Position numbers and translations under genes: made by a program. A stretch of DNA of 64,000 nt from Bacillus sp. CHD6a. GTDB lineage: Bacteria > Bacillota > Bacilli > Bacillales > Bacillaceae_I. Location of the stretch: the NCBI RefSeq assembly GCF_001293645.1, contig NZ_LBMD01000002.1, forward strand, positions 310,001 to 374,000, in the 5' to 3' direction. The notes below the pieces were generated by a model, which ran no database searches, was not told the origin of the DNA, and was given only the letters and a program-made list of their open reading frames with translations. The first letter of the stretch is position 1. Each line of letters opens with the position of its first letter. Positions 33,970-43,020 of the stretch are shown in pieces.

Positions 33970-34965
33970 ATGATTATAGGCATTGACGGGGGAGGCACCA
34001 AAACTACCGGAGTGGCTGTAGACGAGGACGGAAAAATCCTTGCATTAAAAACGGTAGGTCCCTCTAACCCAAATAGTTCGTCCGAAGAAACAGTTCGTCT
34101 TGAAATCAATGAGTTGATTTCTATTTTAACAAAAGGGAAAGCGCTTACAGAAAAAGACGTAGTATTTGCCGGAATATCTGGTGTAGAAAGTGGAGGAAAA
34201 AAAGAGTGGTTTATGAAATTGTTAAGAGCGTTCACCGGTCCTTATGCGAAAATTTTCGTTGATAACGATGCTGTGACAGCACTTTATTCGGAAACAAAAG
34301 GTCAACCAGGCATTGTATGTATCAGTGGAACAGGTTCTATCGTCTATGGAATTAACGACATGCTAAAACGTGACCGTGTTGGTGGCTGGGGATACCTGAT
34401 TGGCGATGAGTATAGTGGATTTGCCCTTGGGAAAAAAGCGTTGGATCATATTTTTGCTGAATATGATCAAGGCGATTCGCCTGGAGAATTGACTGATAAA
34501 ATACTCAACCTATTTAAAGTAGAGAGTGTTCCTGAATTGGTACCTGTTATGTATGAGATGGGGAAAAGCCGGGATAGGGTAGCTTCCATTGCTAAAATTG
34601 TAATAGAGCATTCCTCTATAGGTGATGAAAAAGCTAGTGGTTTCCTCCTTGAAGCAGCAGATTCTATGATGAAAGATATTACTTTATTATTCCACAAATT
34701 ATATGGGCGTGAAGGTGTGCCTGCGCAAGTTCCTATCGTTTTAACAGGCGGAATTAATCAACATGCCAAAGAGATTATCACTTATCTGCAAGAAAAAGGA
34801 TTGAAAGAGCGTTCGCCGTTTTCTTTCAAGCTGGCAGCCCAGCATCCTGTGGCAGGTGCTATATATGCTGCTCATAAGGAAATGGGGAATGACATCACTC
34901 CTCTCTTTATAAAAAGGTTGGAAGCAGATTTAACAACATGGATGAAAACAGATATAGAAGGATGA
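33970..34965 (+). CDS. murK: N-acetylglucosamine/N-acetylmuramic acid kinase (BadF/BagF ATPase family)
   Basis: A 331-residue sugar kinase of the actin-like ATPase fold. The phosphate-1 loop is MIIGIDGGGTKTTGVAVD, with GTGSIVYGI and VLTGGINQ further on. MurK of Clostridium phosphorylates both GlcNAc and MurNAc at C6, and as first gene of this operon it would act on sugars delivered unphosphorylated by the ABC importer. The ATG at 33970 has AGGGG upstream; the frame is open back to 33898, but that would place translation before the promoter's -10. The symbol is by function and context, so substrate preference is inferred. Confidence 0.85.
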   Translation: MIIGIDGGGTKTTGVAVDEDGKILALKTVGPSNPNSSSEETVRLEINELISILTKGKALTEKDVVFAGISGVESGGKKEWFMKLLRAFTGPYAKIFVDNDAVTALYSETKGQPGIVCISGTGSIVYGINDMLKRDRVGGWGYLIGDEYSGFALGKKALDHIFAEYDQGDSPGELTDKILNLFKVESVPELVPVMYEMGKSRDRVASIAKIVIEHSSIGDEKASGFLLEAADSMMKDITLLFHKLYGREGVPAQVPIVLTGGINQHAKEIITYLQEKGLKERSPFSFKLAAQHPVAGAIYAAHKEMGNDITPLFIKRLEADLTTWMKTDIEG

Positions 34966-34971
34966 TAGAAA

Positions 34972-35823
34972 ATGAATGGTGGACTATTACGGTTACGTGA
35001 AGCATTATCAACAATCAATCCCGCGGAGAAAAATGCCGCAACTTTCATACTCGAACACCCTGAAGAGGTTTGCACCTTATCAGTGAAAGAATTGGCTGAC
35101 AAGAGTAATTCCAGCCAAGCGGCCATCATCAGACTTTGTAAGAAAATTGGTCTGGATGGGTACAAAGAATTAAAACTTCGTATCGCAGGAGATGTTACAA
35201 GCATCTCTTCTAACAACCAAGAAGCCTATCATGAGTTCAAATATAATGCAGATATTCCGACATTTATGAAGACCATTACCGAAAACAATATTAAATCTCT
35301 ACGCGACACGTTGGAACTACTAGATAAAGAGGAAGTAACCAAAGCCGTTCAGCTGTTACATAAAGCACATCGGATAGACTTCTACGGAGTGGCAGCATCA
35401 CAGTTGATTGCTCAGGATGCCCAACAGAAATTTATGCGAATTAATAAGCTTTGTACAGCGTACAGTGATTCCCACCTGCAACTTACATCTGCTACAACCA
35501 TGACAAAAAGGGATGTAGCTGTTGGGATATCCTACTCAGGAGAGACAACACAGACAATTGAGGCAATCAGGGAAGCAAAGAAGGCTGGGGCATTAACAAT
35601 CGCGATTACGAAATATGGGATGAATCCTTTGAAGGAGCTTTCTGATATTTCTTTATCCATCTCTTCTATGGAATCTTCCATTCGAAGCGCGGCAACTTCT
35701 TCTAGAATCTCGCAATTGAATGTAATAGATATATTATTCACTGCAGTAGCAGCGATTGACTTTGAGCAATCGGTCGAATATCTGAAAAAATCAAGAGAGA
35801 CAATCAATAACATATACAGATAA
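34972..35823 (+). CDS. murR: MurR-like RpiR-family regulator
   Basis: A 283-residue regulator with an N-terminal HTH_6 domain (residues 1-77; SVKELADKSNSSQAAIIRLC) and a SIS sugar-phosphate-binding domain (about 120-260; GISYSGETTQTIEAIREAKK). RpiR-type MurR proteins sense MurNAc-6-phosphate and control murQ operons. It starts 6 bases after the kinase gene and precedes murQ, which fixes the assignment by context. Its likely site is the palindrome at 33874. GATAGAAAATG shows a weak ribosome site, so translational coupling is likely. Confidence 0.9.
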   Translation: MNGGLLRLREALSTINPAEKNAATFILEHPEEVCTLSVKELADKSNSSQAAIIRLCKKIGLDGYKELKLRIAGDVTSISSNNQEAYHEFKYNADIPTFMKTITENNIKSLRDTLELLDKEEVTKAVQLLHKAHRIDFYGVAASQLIAQDAQQKFMRINKLCTAYSDSHLQLTSATTMTKRDVAVGISYSGETTQTIEAIREAKKAGALTIAITKYGMNPLKELSDISLSISSMESSIRSAATSSRISQLNVIDILFTAVAAIDFEQSVEYLKKSRETINNIYR

Positions 35824-35853
35824 TAAGAGATACATTAAAAAGGTGATGTGATG

Positions 35854-36765
35854 ATGGGATTAGAAAATTTGCAAGATTTAGTGACGGAACAGCAAAACTT
35901 GAAAACATTGAAGATAGATCGTAAGTCTACCGAAGAAATTCTAGCTGTCATCAATGAGGAAGACCAAACAGTACCTCTTCATATAAAAAGGGAAATCCCA
36001 AGCATTGCTGCGGTGGTGGATCAAGTGGTGAAATCCTTTGAAATGGGCGGAAGGCTCTTTTATGTTGGCGCAGGAACGTCAGGGAGAATCGGAATCTTGG
36101 ATGCCTCCGAGTGCCCCCCGACTTTTGGAACCTCTTCAGAAATGGTGAAGGCAATCATTGCTGGTGGGGAATCGGCAATTTTTAAGGCAGTAGAGGGTGC
36201 TGAAGATAGTGAAGAGCTGGGAGCATCGGACATGCACAATAATGGGGTAAGGCTTCATGATGTGGTCATAGGCATCACAGCTAGTGGAAGAGCTCCTTAT
36301 GTAATAGGTGCCCTAAAGGAAGCAAAAAAACTTGGTGCTCATACGGTTTCCTTCACTTGCACAAAGGATTCGGCCCTTAACAAAGTAGCAGATTATAAGA
36401 TTAATATAGAGGTTGGTCCAGAAGTTATCACTGGTTCTACAAGAATGAAAGCTGGTACGACACAGAAGTTGGTTCTGAATATGATTACAACCACTTCAAT
36501 GGTGAAATTGGGGAAAGTATACAACAATTTAATGGTGGATGTTCAACCGTTAAATAAAAAACTGGTAGATCGTGCAAAAAGGATTATCCAAAACGTGACT
36601 GGTTGCACATTTGATGAAGCTAGTGAGCTCTTTGATCAATCAGAAGGTAATCCGAAAATCGCTATTATCATTTATACCTGTCAAGTCGACAAGGACAAGG
36701 CGGCAGAATTATTGAAAGACGCAAATGGATTCGTTTATAAGGCTATTAAGGCTTATAATAAATAA
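35854..36765 (+). CDS. murQ: N-acetylmuramic acid 6-phosphate etherase
   Basis: MurQ cleaves the lactyl ether of MurNAc-6-phosphate and yields GlcNAc-6-phosphate and D-lactate, the committed step of MurNAc use. About 303 residues in a SIS fold, with the signature runs GGRLFYVGAGTSGRIGILDA and GAEDSEELGASDM, then GITASGRAPYVIGAL and TGSTRMKAGTTQK. Three near starts exist (35848, 35851, 35854); the last has AGGTGA at the best distance. It follows murR by 30 bases. GlcNAc-6-phosphate would then go to NagA/NagB, which are not in this window. Confidence 0.96.
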   Translation: MGLENLQDLVTEQQNLKTLKIDRKSTEEILAVINEEDQTVPLHIKREIPSIAAVVDQVVKSFEMGGRLFYVGAGTSGRIGILDASECPPTFGTSSEMVKAIIAGGESAIFKAVEGAEDSEELGASDMHNNGVRLHDVVIGITASGRAPYVIGALKEAKKLGAHTVSFTCTKDSALNKVADYKINIEVGPEVITGSTRMKAGTTQKLVLNMITTTSMVKLGKVYNNLMVDVQPLNKKLVDRAKRIIQNVTGCTFDEASELFDQSEGNPKIAIIIYTCQVDKDKAAELLKDANGFVYKAIKAYNK

Positions 36766-36787
36766 AAATTATCAAGGGGGAATTGGT

Positions 36788-38110
36788 GTGAAAAGGGGTT
36801 TAAGTTTATTGATGGTCATGTTGCTTGTAGCTGCCGTGGTTCTTGGCTGCTCCAACAATTCATCGACATCATCTGATGGAAAAGACGTCGTAACAGTTTG
36901 GACATATCCTGTTCATGGTGAATATGAAGCAGAATTAAAAGAGTTGATTGCTTCATTTGAAAAAGAAAACGAAGATATTGAAGTTAAATATGAAGTGCTA
37001 AGCTGGGCGGAAGGTCCACAGAAATTTGATATTGCTTTGAACTCTGGTAACCCACCGGATGTTTATTTTGGAAAACCACAAGGTAAATATGTGGATTCCG
37101 GTTTAATTGTTAACCTTAATGACAAATTGAATGTTTCTCAAGATGATTATAATGAAGTTGCTTTAGATTATATGAAAATTGAAGACAATCTGTATGGTTT
37201 GCCAATTTACATGTTCTTGCATGTATGGGGTGGAAACAAACAAATGTTAGAAGCAGCTGGCGTTGATTATGAAAAAATTCAACAAGAAGGCTGGACTTGG
37301 GATGAGTTTGAAGAACTAGCATCTAAAGGTGTTGGGAAGAAAGACTCTGGTGAAGATACTTATGGATTTGTATTCCAAGGAAACAACGAAGAACTTCTTG
37401 TTCATTTAGCGATGAATAACGGTCTTCCTAGCCGTTATAATGCGGATGGAACAACTTGGAATGACGATAAAATCTTAGAAACAATGAAGTATATTAGCAA
37501 CTTGGTTGATTCTGGCATTATGCCGAAAGAAACGGCGGCAGTTGACCCTGCAAAACGGATGGAACTTTTCTATAACCATCAAGCAATGTTCTTTGGTCGC
37601 GCAATCCCTTATTTTGACCCAGTAGTAGAAGCTCATAATGAAGAGATCAAAGCAGGAAAAATTGAAGGGGAAGAAGTAGATTTCGTTTTATTACCAATTC
37701 CTCATAACGAAGGGGAAGAGCAAGTATCATTTGGTGGATCTGAAGGATACATGTTATTCACTCAAAAAAATGCGAAAGAAGAACACTTGAATAATACCGT
37801 AAAAGTATTAGAGCATCTGACAAGTGCAGAAGCTGGTAAAGCAGCAGCAGCATTGGCGTTGCCACAAGTTCATAAAGATGCGGAAGGCAAGTTTGAAATG
37901 CCATTAGCTCCTTATAATGAAACTGCTGCAGAAGTGTTAGCTTCTAAAGTGTTACCACCTGCAAACGCAAATGCTGAAATGGCAGCAAAAGATGATCGCT
38001 TCCGTACAGAGGTAGTCATTCCAACATTCCAAGGTCTATTAAGCGGTGAGTTGACACCTGAAGAGGCGTTAGAAACATTCAAGACCAAGGGTGAGGAAAT
38101 CTTTAAGTAA
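36788..38110 (+). CDS. ABC importer substrate-binding lipoprotein (sugar, family 1)
   Basis: A 440-residue extracytoplasmic lipoprotein. The lipobox is VVLGC at residues 17-21 of the chosen start, and a carbohydrate SBP domain follows (VTVWTYPVHGEYEAELKELI, NSGNPPDVYFGKPQGKYVDS). The GTG at 36788 has AAGGGGGAA upstream, so an upstream frame to 36725 overlapping murQ is rejected. In this operon it most likely binds amino sugars or wall disaccharides. The codon use is slightly more AT-biased and regular than its neighbours, as expected for a highly expressed binding protein. A hairpin follows its stop. Confidence 0.9.
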   Translation: MKRGLSLLMVMLLVAAVVLGCSNNSSTSSDGKDVVTVWTYPVHGEYEAELKELIASFEKENEDIEVKYEVLSWAEGPQKFDIALNSGNPPDVYFGKPQGKYVDSGLIVNLNDKLNVSQDDYNEVALDYMKIEDNLYGLPIYMFLHVWGGNKQMLEAAGVDYEKIQQEGWTWDEFEELASKGVGKKDSGEDTYGFVFQGNNEELLVHLAMNNGLPSRYNADGTTWNDDKILETMKYISNLVDSGIMPKETAAVDPAKRMELFYNHQAMFFGRAIPYFDPVVEAHNEEIKAGKIEGEEVDFVLLPIPHNEGEEQVSFGGSEGYMLFTQKNAKEEHLNNTVKVLEHLTSAEAGKAAAALALPQVHKDAEGKFEMPLAPYNETAAEVLASKVLPPANANAEMAAKDDRFRTEVVIPTFQGLLSGELTPEEALETFKTKGEEIFK

Positions 38111-38119
38111 GAAAGAAGG

Positions 38120-38151
38120 AAAAGAGGAGGGGGTAACGCTCTTCCTCTTTT
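38120..38151 (+). terminator. Intercistronic hairpin after the binding-protein gene
   Basis: AAAAGAGGAGG pairs with CTTCCTCTTTT (one G-U) around a 10-base loop and ends in TTTTATTTT. It can act as partial terminator or as mRNA 3' stabiliser, giving more binding protein than permease, a known arrangement in ABC operons. Confidence 0.6.
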
Positions 38152-38171
38152 ATTTTCAAGGAGGTGTAGAC

Positions 38172-39092
38172 ATGTCAGCGAAGCCAGCAGTAGCCGCAAC
38201 TACCAACAAATTTAATTTCTCCCAGTTTATAAAAGATTATGGATGGTGTTATGCCTTCATAGCTGTTCCTATTATACTCTTTTTAATGTTTACTCTCTTT
38301 CCAGTAGGTTACGCCTTTATTATGAGTTTCCAAAACTATCATGTATTAGGCTCCACATGGGTAGGGTTGGAAAACTATCAAACAATGGTAAACGATGATA
38401 TCTTCTGGAAAGCGATGTGGAACACATTTATTTTTACGGTCGGTACAGTACCGGTGAATGTGGCCATCACATTATTTTTGGCAGTGTTAATCTTTCCGCG
38501 TGCAAAAAAAGCTCAGACATTCTTCAAAGCTTCGTTATATCTTCCAACGGTAGCGTCAGGGGTAACCATTGCATTAGTATGGTTCTGGATTTATGATCCG
38601 ACCACTGCAGGACTTTTTAATATGTTTTTAGGTCTTTTTGGTATCGATAACATCATGTGGCTCGGGCAGAGTAGTACAGCACTATTTTCTATCATGCTAA
38701 TGTCTTATCTGACAGGACATGGCGCCGGTATTATTCTTTACCTAGCGGCACTTGGAGGAATTCCAAAATCGCTTTATGAGGCAGCGGACATCGACCATGC
38801 ATCCGAGTGGTCCAAATTTCGAAATATCACTTGGCCATTGCTGAAACCAACCACTTTATATCTTTTAGTAACGGGAATCATCATGAGTTTCCAAGTGTTT
38901 ATGAGCATCTATCTTATGACGCAAGGTGGTCCAAACTTTGCGACAACGACCATTGCCTATTTAATTTACACACATGCCTTTGAATATTATAAATTCGGCT
39001 TAGCGGCGGCGGAATCATTTGTGCTTGGAGCAGTGATTATTGTGGCATCTGTCATCCAATTTAAAGTGATGTCATCTGATGTAGAGTTTTAG
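38172..39092 (+). CDS. ABC sugar permease, first subunit (MalF/UgpA type)
   Basis: A 306-residue permease with six membrane helices. The conserved cytoplasmic EAA loop reads YEAADIDHASEWSKFRNITW, which docks onto the ATPase. AAGGAGGTG stands 7 bases before the ATG at 38172, so a longer frame from 38091 overlapping the binding-protein gene is rejected. It forms a heterodimer with the next gene product. The specificity is set by the binding protein. Confidence 0.93.
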   Translation: MSAKPAVAATTNKFNFSQFIKDYGWCYAFIAVPIILFLMFTLFPVGYAFIMSFQNYHVLGSTWVGLENYQTMVNDDIFWKAMWNTFIFTVGTVPVNVAITLFLAVLIFPRAKKAQTFFKASLYLPTVASGVTIALVWFWIYDPTTAGLFNMFLGLFGIDNIMWLGQSSTALFSIMLMSYLTGHGAGIILYLAALGGIPKSLYEAADIDHASEWSKFRNITWPLLKPTTLYLLVTGIIMSFQVFMSIYLMTQGGPNFATTTIAYLIYTHAFEYYKFGLAAAESFVLGAVIIVASVIQFKVMSSDVEF

Positions 39093-39110
39093 GAAAGGAG
39101 GAAACATCTT

Positions 39111-40004
39111 TTGGAAACGACAACGGTAAGCAATCAACATTATGCGGAAATCGCTTTGAAAAAGGAAAAAGCAAGAAATCGCAAAAAGAAGATTTATAGT
39201 GTAATCAGTTATAGCATTCTAATTTTATGGGTGATTATTACAATCATCCCCTTATACTGGATGTTAATATCCTCCTTCCGGGATACCACTGTCAGTGTCT
39301 CTTTTAAGCCTGAATGGTTTCCTTCTGAAGTGACACTTGCGACGTACGTTCGATTTTTGACAGAAACGGATGCATTACGTTGGTTGTTTAATAGCATATT
39401 CGTATCTTCCGTGTTAACCATAACCAATGTTATTTTCTCTTCTCTCGCGGGCTATGCATTTGCAAAACTGCGATTTCCGGGAAGAAATACTATCTTCTGG
39501 TTATTGCTTGGTACGATGATGATCCCAGCTCAGGTAACATTAATTCCTGTTTATATCATGATCGTAAATGTGTTCGGGTTGGTAGATACATATTTAGCCA
39601 TTATGCTCCCGATGTTTACAGTAGTGGGCAACATCTTTCTGATGAAACAATACATGTCTACACTTCCTACCACTCTCATTCAAGCAGCCCGTATTGACGG
39701 GTGCAGTGAGATTGGCATATTCAGAAAGATTATTTTGCCAATATCAAAGCCCGGTGTGGCTGTGTTAGCTATCTTCACGTTTGTGTCTACGTGGAATGAA
39801 TTCTTTTGGCCGTTCCTTGTTACGCAATCGAGTTCCATGAGAACCATACAAGTTGGTTTGGCTAGCTTTAAATTCCAAGATGCAACAGACTATGGAGCAA
39901 TGATGGCAGGCTCCATGCTTGCTGCCCTGCCAATGTTTATATTGTTCTTTGCATTACAGCGATACTTCCTTCAAGGAATTACAATAGGTGCAGTGAAAGG
40001 ATAG
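39111..40004 (+). CDS. ABC sugar permease, second subunit (MalG/UgpE type)
   Basis: A 297-residue permease with six membrane helices and an EAA loop (IQAARIDGCSEIGIFRKIIL). The start is TTG at 39111 with AAAGGAGG 9 bases upstream; 18 bases separate it from the first permease gene. The N-terminal 25 residues are charged and cytoplasmic. It pairs with the preceding permease and the following ATPase in one importer. Confidence 0.93.
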   Translation: METTTVSNQHYAEIALKKEKARNRKKKIYSVISYSILILWVIITIIPLYWMLISSFRDTTVSVSFKPEWFPSEVTLATYVRFLTETDALRWLFNSIFVSSVLTITNVIFSSLAGYAFAKLRFPGRNTIFWLLLGTMMIPAQVTLIPVYIMIVNVFGLVDTYLAIMLPMFTVVGNIFLMKQYMSTLPTTLIQAARIDGCSEIGIFRKIILPISKPGVAVLAIFTFVSTWNEFFWPFLVTQSSSMRTIQVGLASFKFQDATDYGAMMAGSMLAALPMFILFFALQRYFLQGITIGAVKG

Positions 40005-40013
40005 GTGGAAGAA

Positions 40014-41123
40014 ATGGCAAGTATCATTATGGAAAACATCACAAAAACCTTCGTGGACGAAAAGCGTGGCGGAACCTTCACTGCTGTAAATGATGCCAGC
40101 TTTGAGATAAAAGATAAAGAGTTCCTTGTATTCGTAGGACCTTCGGGTTGTGGAAAGACGACTTCTTTACGAATGATAGCAGGTCTAGAACGGCAAACAT
40201 CAGGAAACATTTACATTGGGGATAAAGTAGTAAATAATATGCACCCAAAAGATAGAGATATCGCAATGGTGTTCCAAGATTACGCGCTATACCCCCATAT
40301 GACCATTGAACAGAATCTTGAATTCGGATTGAAAAACATGAAGGTTTCTAAAGAAGAAATTAAAAAGAAGGTTCAATATGCTTCCAGAATTCTAGGGCTT
40401 GATGAAATGCTTGATAGAAAACCTAAAGAATTGAGTGGAGGACAACGACAACGTGTGGCTGTAGGTAGAGCCATCGTCCGCGATCCGAAAGTTTTCCTTT
40501 TTGATGAACCTTTATCTAACTTGGATGCCAAGTTACGTGTACAAATGCGTATTGAACTGGCAGAACTGCATCAGAGATTAGGCGCGACAATTGTTTATGT
40601 AACGCATGATCAGGTGGAAGCAATGACACTTGGAGAACGAATTGTTGTCATGAATAAAGGAGAAGTCCAACAGATAGCATCACCAAGAGAGTTATACCGA
40701 AACCCTGCAAACATGTTTGTTGCGGGATTCATCGGGTCTCCACCAATGAACTTCTTCGATGCAGTACTCGAAACACCATCGACCTTAAGGATTGGTGATA
40801 ATACCTTCACTATTCCAGAAGGACTTGTTAAACAATATAAAGACTATATTGGCAAAGAAGTCATTCTAGGATTACGTCCAGAAGATATTTATGACGAAGA
40901 GTTTGCGTTTACGGTTCCAACTAATAATAAAGCGGCTATAAAAGTAAAGGCCATGGAACATTTAGGTGGAGAAAATCTTGTCTACTTCTCTATGGGAGAT
41001 CGAATGATTACCGCGAAAGTAAATGGCGAAAGCTTTGTTCGTCCTGGAGAAGCTAAAAATTATGTATTCAACCTAGATAAAATGCACCTGTTTGATCCAA
41101 CAACAGAGAACAGAATATTTTAA
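40014..41123 (+). CDS. ABC importer ATPase (MsmX/UgpC type)
   Basis: A 369-residue ATPase energising the sugar importer. Walker A is [13 protein letters not shown], the signature [14 protein letters not shown], Walker [15 protein letters not shown] and the switch His is in [10 protein letters not shown]. The C-terminal 130 residues form the OB-type regulatory domain of CUT1 ATPases. The ATG at 40014 is chosen over GTG at 40005 because AGGTGG lies 5 bases upstream. Many Bacillus sugar importers borrow a shared MsmX, so a dedicated ATPase inside the operon is notable. Confidence 0.95.
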   Translation: MASIIMENITKTFVDEKRGGTFTAVNDASFEIKDKEFLVFVGPSGCGKTTSLRMIAGLERQTSGNIYIGDKVVNNMHPKDRDIAMVFQDYALYPHMTIEQNLEFGLKNMKVSKEEIKKKVQYASRILGLDEMLDRKPKELSGGQRQRVAVGRAIVRDPKVFLFDEPLSNLDAKLRVQMRIELAELHQRLGATIVYVTHDQVEAMTLGERIVVMNKGEVQQIASPRELYRNPANMFVAGFIGSPPMNFFDAVLETPSTLRIGDNTFTIPEGLVKQYKDYIGKEVILGLRPEDIYDEEFAFTVPTNNKAAIKVKAMEHLGGENLVYFSMGDRMITAKVNGESFVRPGEAKNYVFNLDKMHLFDPTTENRIF

Positions 41124-41165
41124 TCGAAATGACAACAAAGAAAAGAGTTTAAAGGAGAGAGTGCA

Positions 41166-41840
41166 ATGGATGGATTAACACAAATTATAAGAGTCACAGG
41201 GAGAGAATATTACAAGCATATAGTTTCTATGGTCATGATCAGCCTTATAATGGTGACGGTACTTAGTCCATCCTTCTTTCTTATTAAACTACCTTTTTCC
41301 ATTGTATACGTCATGATTGTAATGGGACCGCTTTTTGTGGGGGCTGCCTGGGCTGTTCAACAGTTATTGCTTGATAGAAGCACATCTGTTATCAAAAGTT
41401 TTTTTCAGGGGGTAAAAAGATACTTTCTTCCAAGTATCGGCTATAGCTTGTTTTTATCCTTTTTCGTCATCATCATTGCTGCTTCCTGGTGGCATTACAA
41501 TCAAGTGGGTGGAACCTTTTCCTTTGCATTAGCGTGCTTTCAGACTTATTTCTGCGGCATGGTTTTCTTAAGTCAGATTTATACGGTTCCTCTATTGGTA
41601 AAATTTGAGTATTCACTAAAGGATAGTATCTTTACTAGTGTAAAACTTTTGGTGAAGAATCCTTTATACACCATTCTATCATTCTTTCAAATCTTATCGG
41701 TTTTTGCTTTATTGTTATTAACCGTCGTAGGACTTTTTCTTATTTTCCCAGCTCTTGCGACACTTTTTAATAACATCGTGACAAGCTCTGTCATTGCTAC
41801 GGAAGAAAACATCGATAGTTGGGAAGCGGCAAATATTTAG
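41166..41840 (+). CDS. DUF624 (YesL-like) membrane protein
   Basis: A 224-residue protein with about five or six membrane helices. YesL/DUF624 proteins commonly accompany carbohydrate ABC importers in Firmicutes; their mechanism is not known. Notable stretches are VMGPLFVGAAWAVQQLLLDR and a tail ATEENIDSWEAANI. AAGGAGAG precedes the ATG. It lies between the importer ATPase and NamZ in a run of genes with gaps under 45 bases, so it is part of the operon. Confidence 0.85.
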   Translation: MDGLTQIIRVTGREYYKHIVSMVMISLIMVTVLSPSFFLIKLPFSIVYVMIVMGPLFVGAAWAVQQLLLDRSTSVIKSFFQGVKRYFLPSIGYSLFLSFFVIIIAASWWHYNQVGGTFSFALACFQTYFCGMVFLSQIYTVPLLVKFEYSLKDSIFTSVKLLVKNPLYTILSFFQILSVFALLLLTVVGLFLIFPALATLFNNIVTSSVIATEENIDSWEAANI

Positions 41841-41849
41841 GAGGAAAAC

Positions 41850-43007
41850 ATGGCTAAAGTCTTGTATGGAATTGATCGTTTTGTGGAAGAAAATTCAGGT
41901 GCTTGGAGCGGGAAAAGAGTAGCTCTTGTAACAAATCAAACAGGGATTACTTCTGATTTCCGCTCTACTATCGATGTGTTAAAAGAGATGGATGGAGTAT
42001 CCCTTCATAAACTATTTGCATGTGAACATGGAGTAAGAGGAGATGTTCAGGCTGGTGTGCATATAGAAGATTTTATAGATGAAAAGACAGCATTGCCTGT
42101 CTTTAGCTTATATGGCCCATCCAAAAAGGTATCTACAGAGTTGTTGAAAGATGTAGATGCCATTTTTTTTGATATTCAAGACGTTGGAGTAAGGTTTTAT
42201 ACATACTTGGCTACCGTTAAATATATCATGGAGGCTTGTCAAAAGATCGGAACGGCCTTTGTGGTTTTGGACCGTCCAAACCCCATTGGCCCCCTTCTAT
42301 CTGGAAATATCCTAGAGTCGGAGTTCTTATCTTTTGTAGGCCCTCATACTTTGCCAATATGCCATGGATTGACCATTGGGGAATATGCTAGGCTGATTCA
42401 AAAGGAATTATATCCTGAGGTCGAATTGCATGTGTATGAGGTAAAGAACTGGGATCGAAGCATGTGGGGGAATCAATGGCAGCAGCAATGGATCCCTCCA
42501 TCCCCAAACATTCCACACTTCTCCACCACGTTGGCCTATCCTATTACATGCTTTATCGAAGGTACCAACCTATCAGAAGGAAGAGGAACGACCAAACCGT
42601 TTGAGTGGATTGGAGCACCTTGGTTTAAACCGGAAGAGATGATTAAGCATTTCGCTAATAAAAACCTCGAAGGTGTGGAGCTTATTTCTGCTTATTTTAC
42701 GCCAAATATGAGTAAGCATGTCGGTGAACTTTGTAAGGGAGTTCAACTCTTGATTACAGATCGGAACGATTTAGAAGTTTCCAAAGCAGCATATGAATTC
42801 TTGCAATCTATCTTTTCCGTTCATGAAGAGGCAACATGGTTAGAACCTTTTAAAGAGGGCATGCATCCTTTTGCCGATTTACTGTGGGGAACGGAAAAAG
42901 TAAGGATGGGAATCGACGCCCGCATGCCGTATGAAGCAGTAGCAGAAAACTGGGGGAAAGGGTTGGAAGACTGGCAAAAACGAATAGGTTCTATACTACT
43001 CTATTGA
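41850..43007 (+). CDS. namZ: Exo-beta-N-acetylmuramidase NamZ (DUF1343), no signal peptide
   Basis: NamZ (YbbC in B. subtilis) releases MurNAc from the non-reducing end of wall glycans. The 385 residues carry DUF1343 marks: RVALVTNQTGITSDFRSTID, HKLFACEHGVRGDVQAG, DIQDVGVRFYTYLAT and IEGTNLSEGRGTTKPFEWIG. GGAGG directly before the ATG at 41850 leaves no room for a signal peptide, whereas the B. subtilis protein is secreted. It therefore appears cytosolic here, acting on imported oligosaccharides. It sits 9 bases after DUF624 and 13 before nagZ. Confidence 0.9.
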   Translation: MAKVLYGIDRFVEENSGAWSGKRVALVTNQTGITSDFRSTIDVLKEMDGVSLHKLFACEHGVRGDVQAGVHIEDFIDEKTALPVFSLYGPSKKVSTELLKDVDAIFFDIQDVGVRFYTYLATVKYIMEACQKIGTAFVVLDRPNPIGPLLSGNILESEFLSFVGPHTLPICHGLTIGEYARLIQKELYPEVELHVYEVKNWDRSMWGNQWQQQWIPPSPNIPHFSTTLAYPITCFIEGTNLSEGRGTTKPFEWIGAPWFKPEEMIKHFANKNLEGVELISAYFTPNMSKHVGELCKGVQLLITDRNDLEVSKAAYEFLQSIFSVHEEATWLEPFKEGMHPFADLLWGTEKVRMGIDARMPYEAVAENWGKGLEDWQKRIGSILLY

Positions 43008-43020
43008 AGGAGGACTTGGA

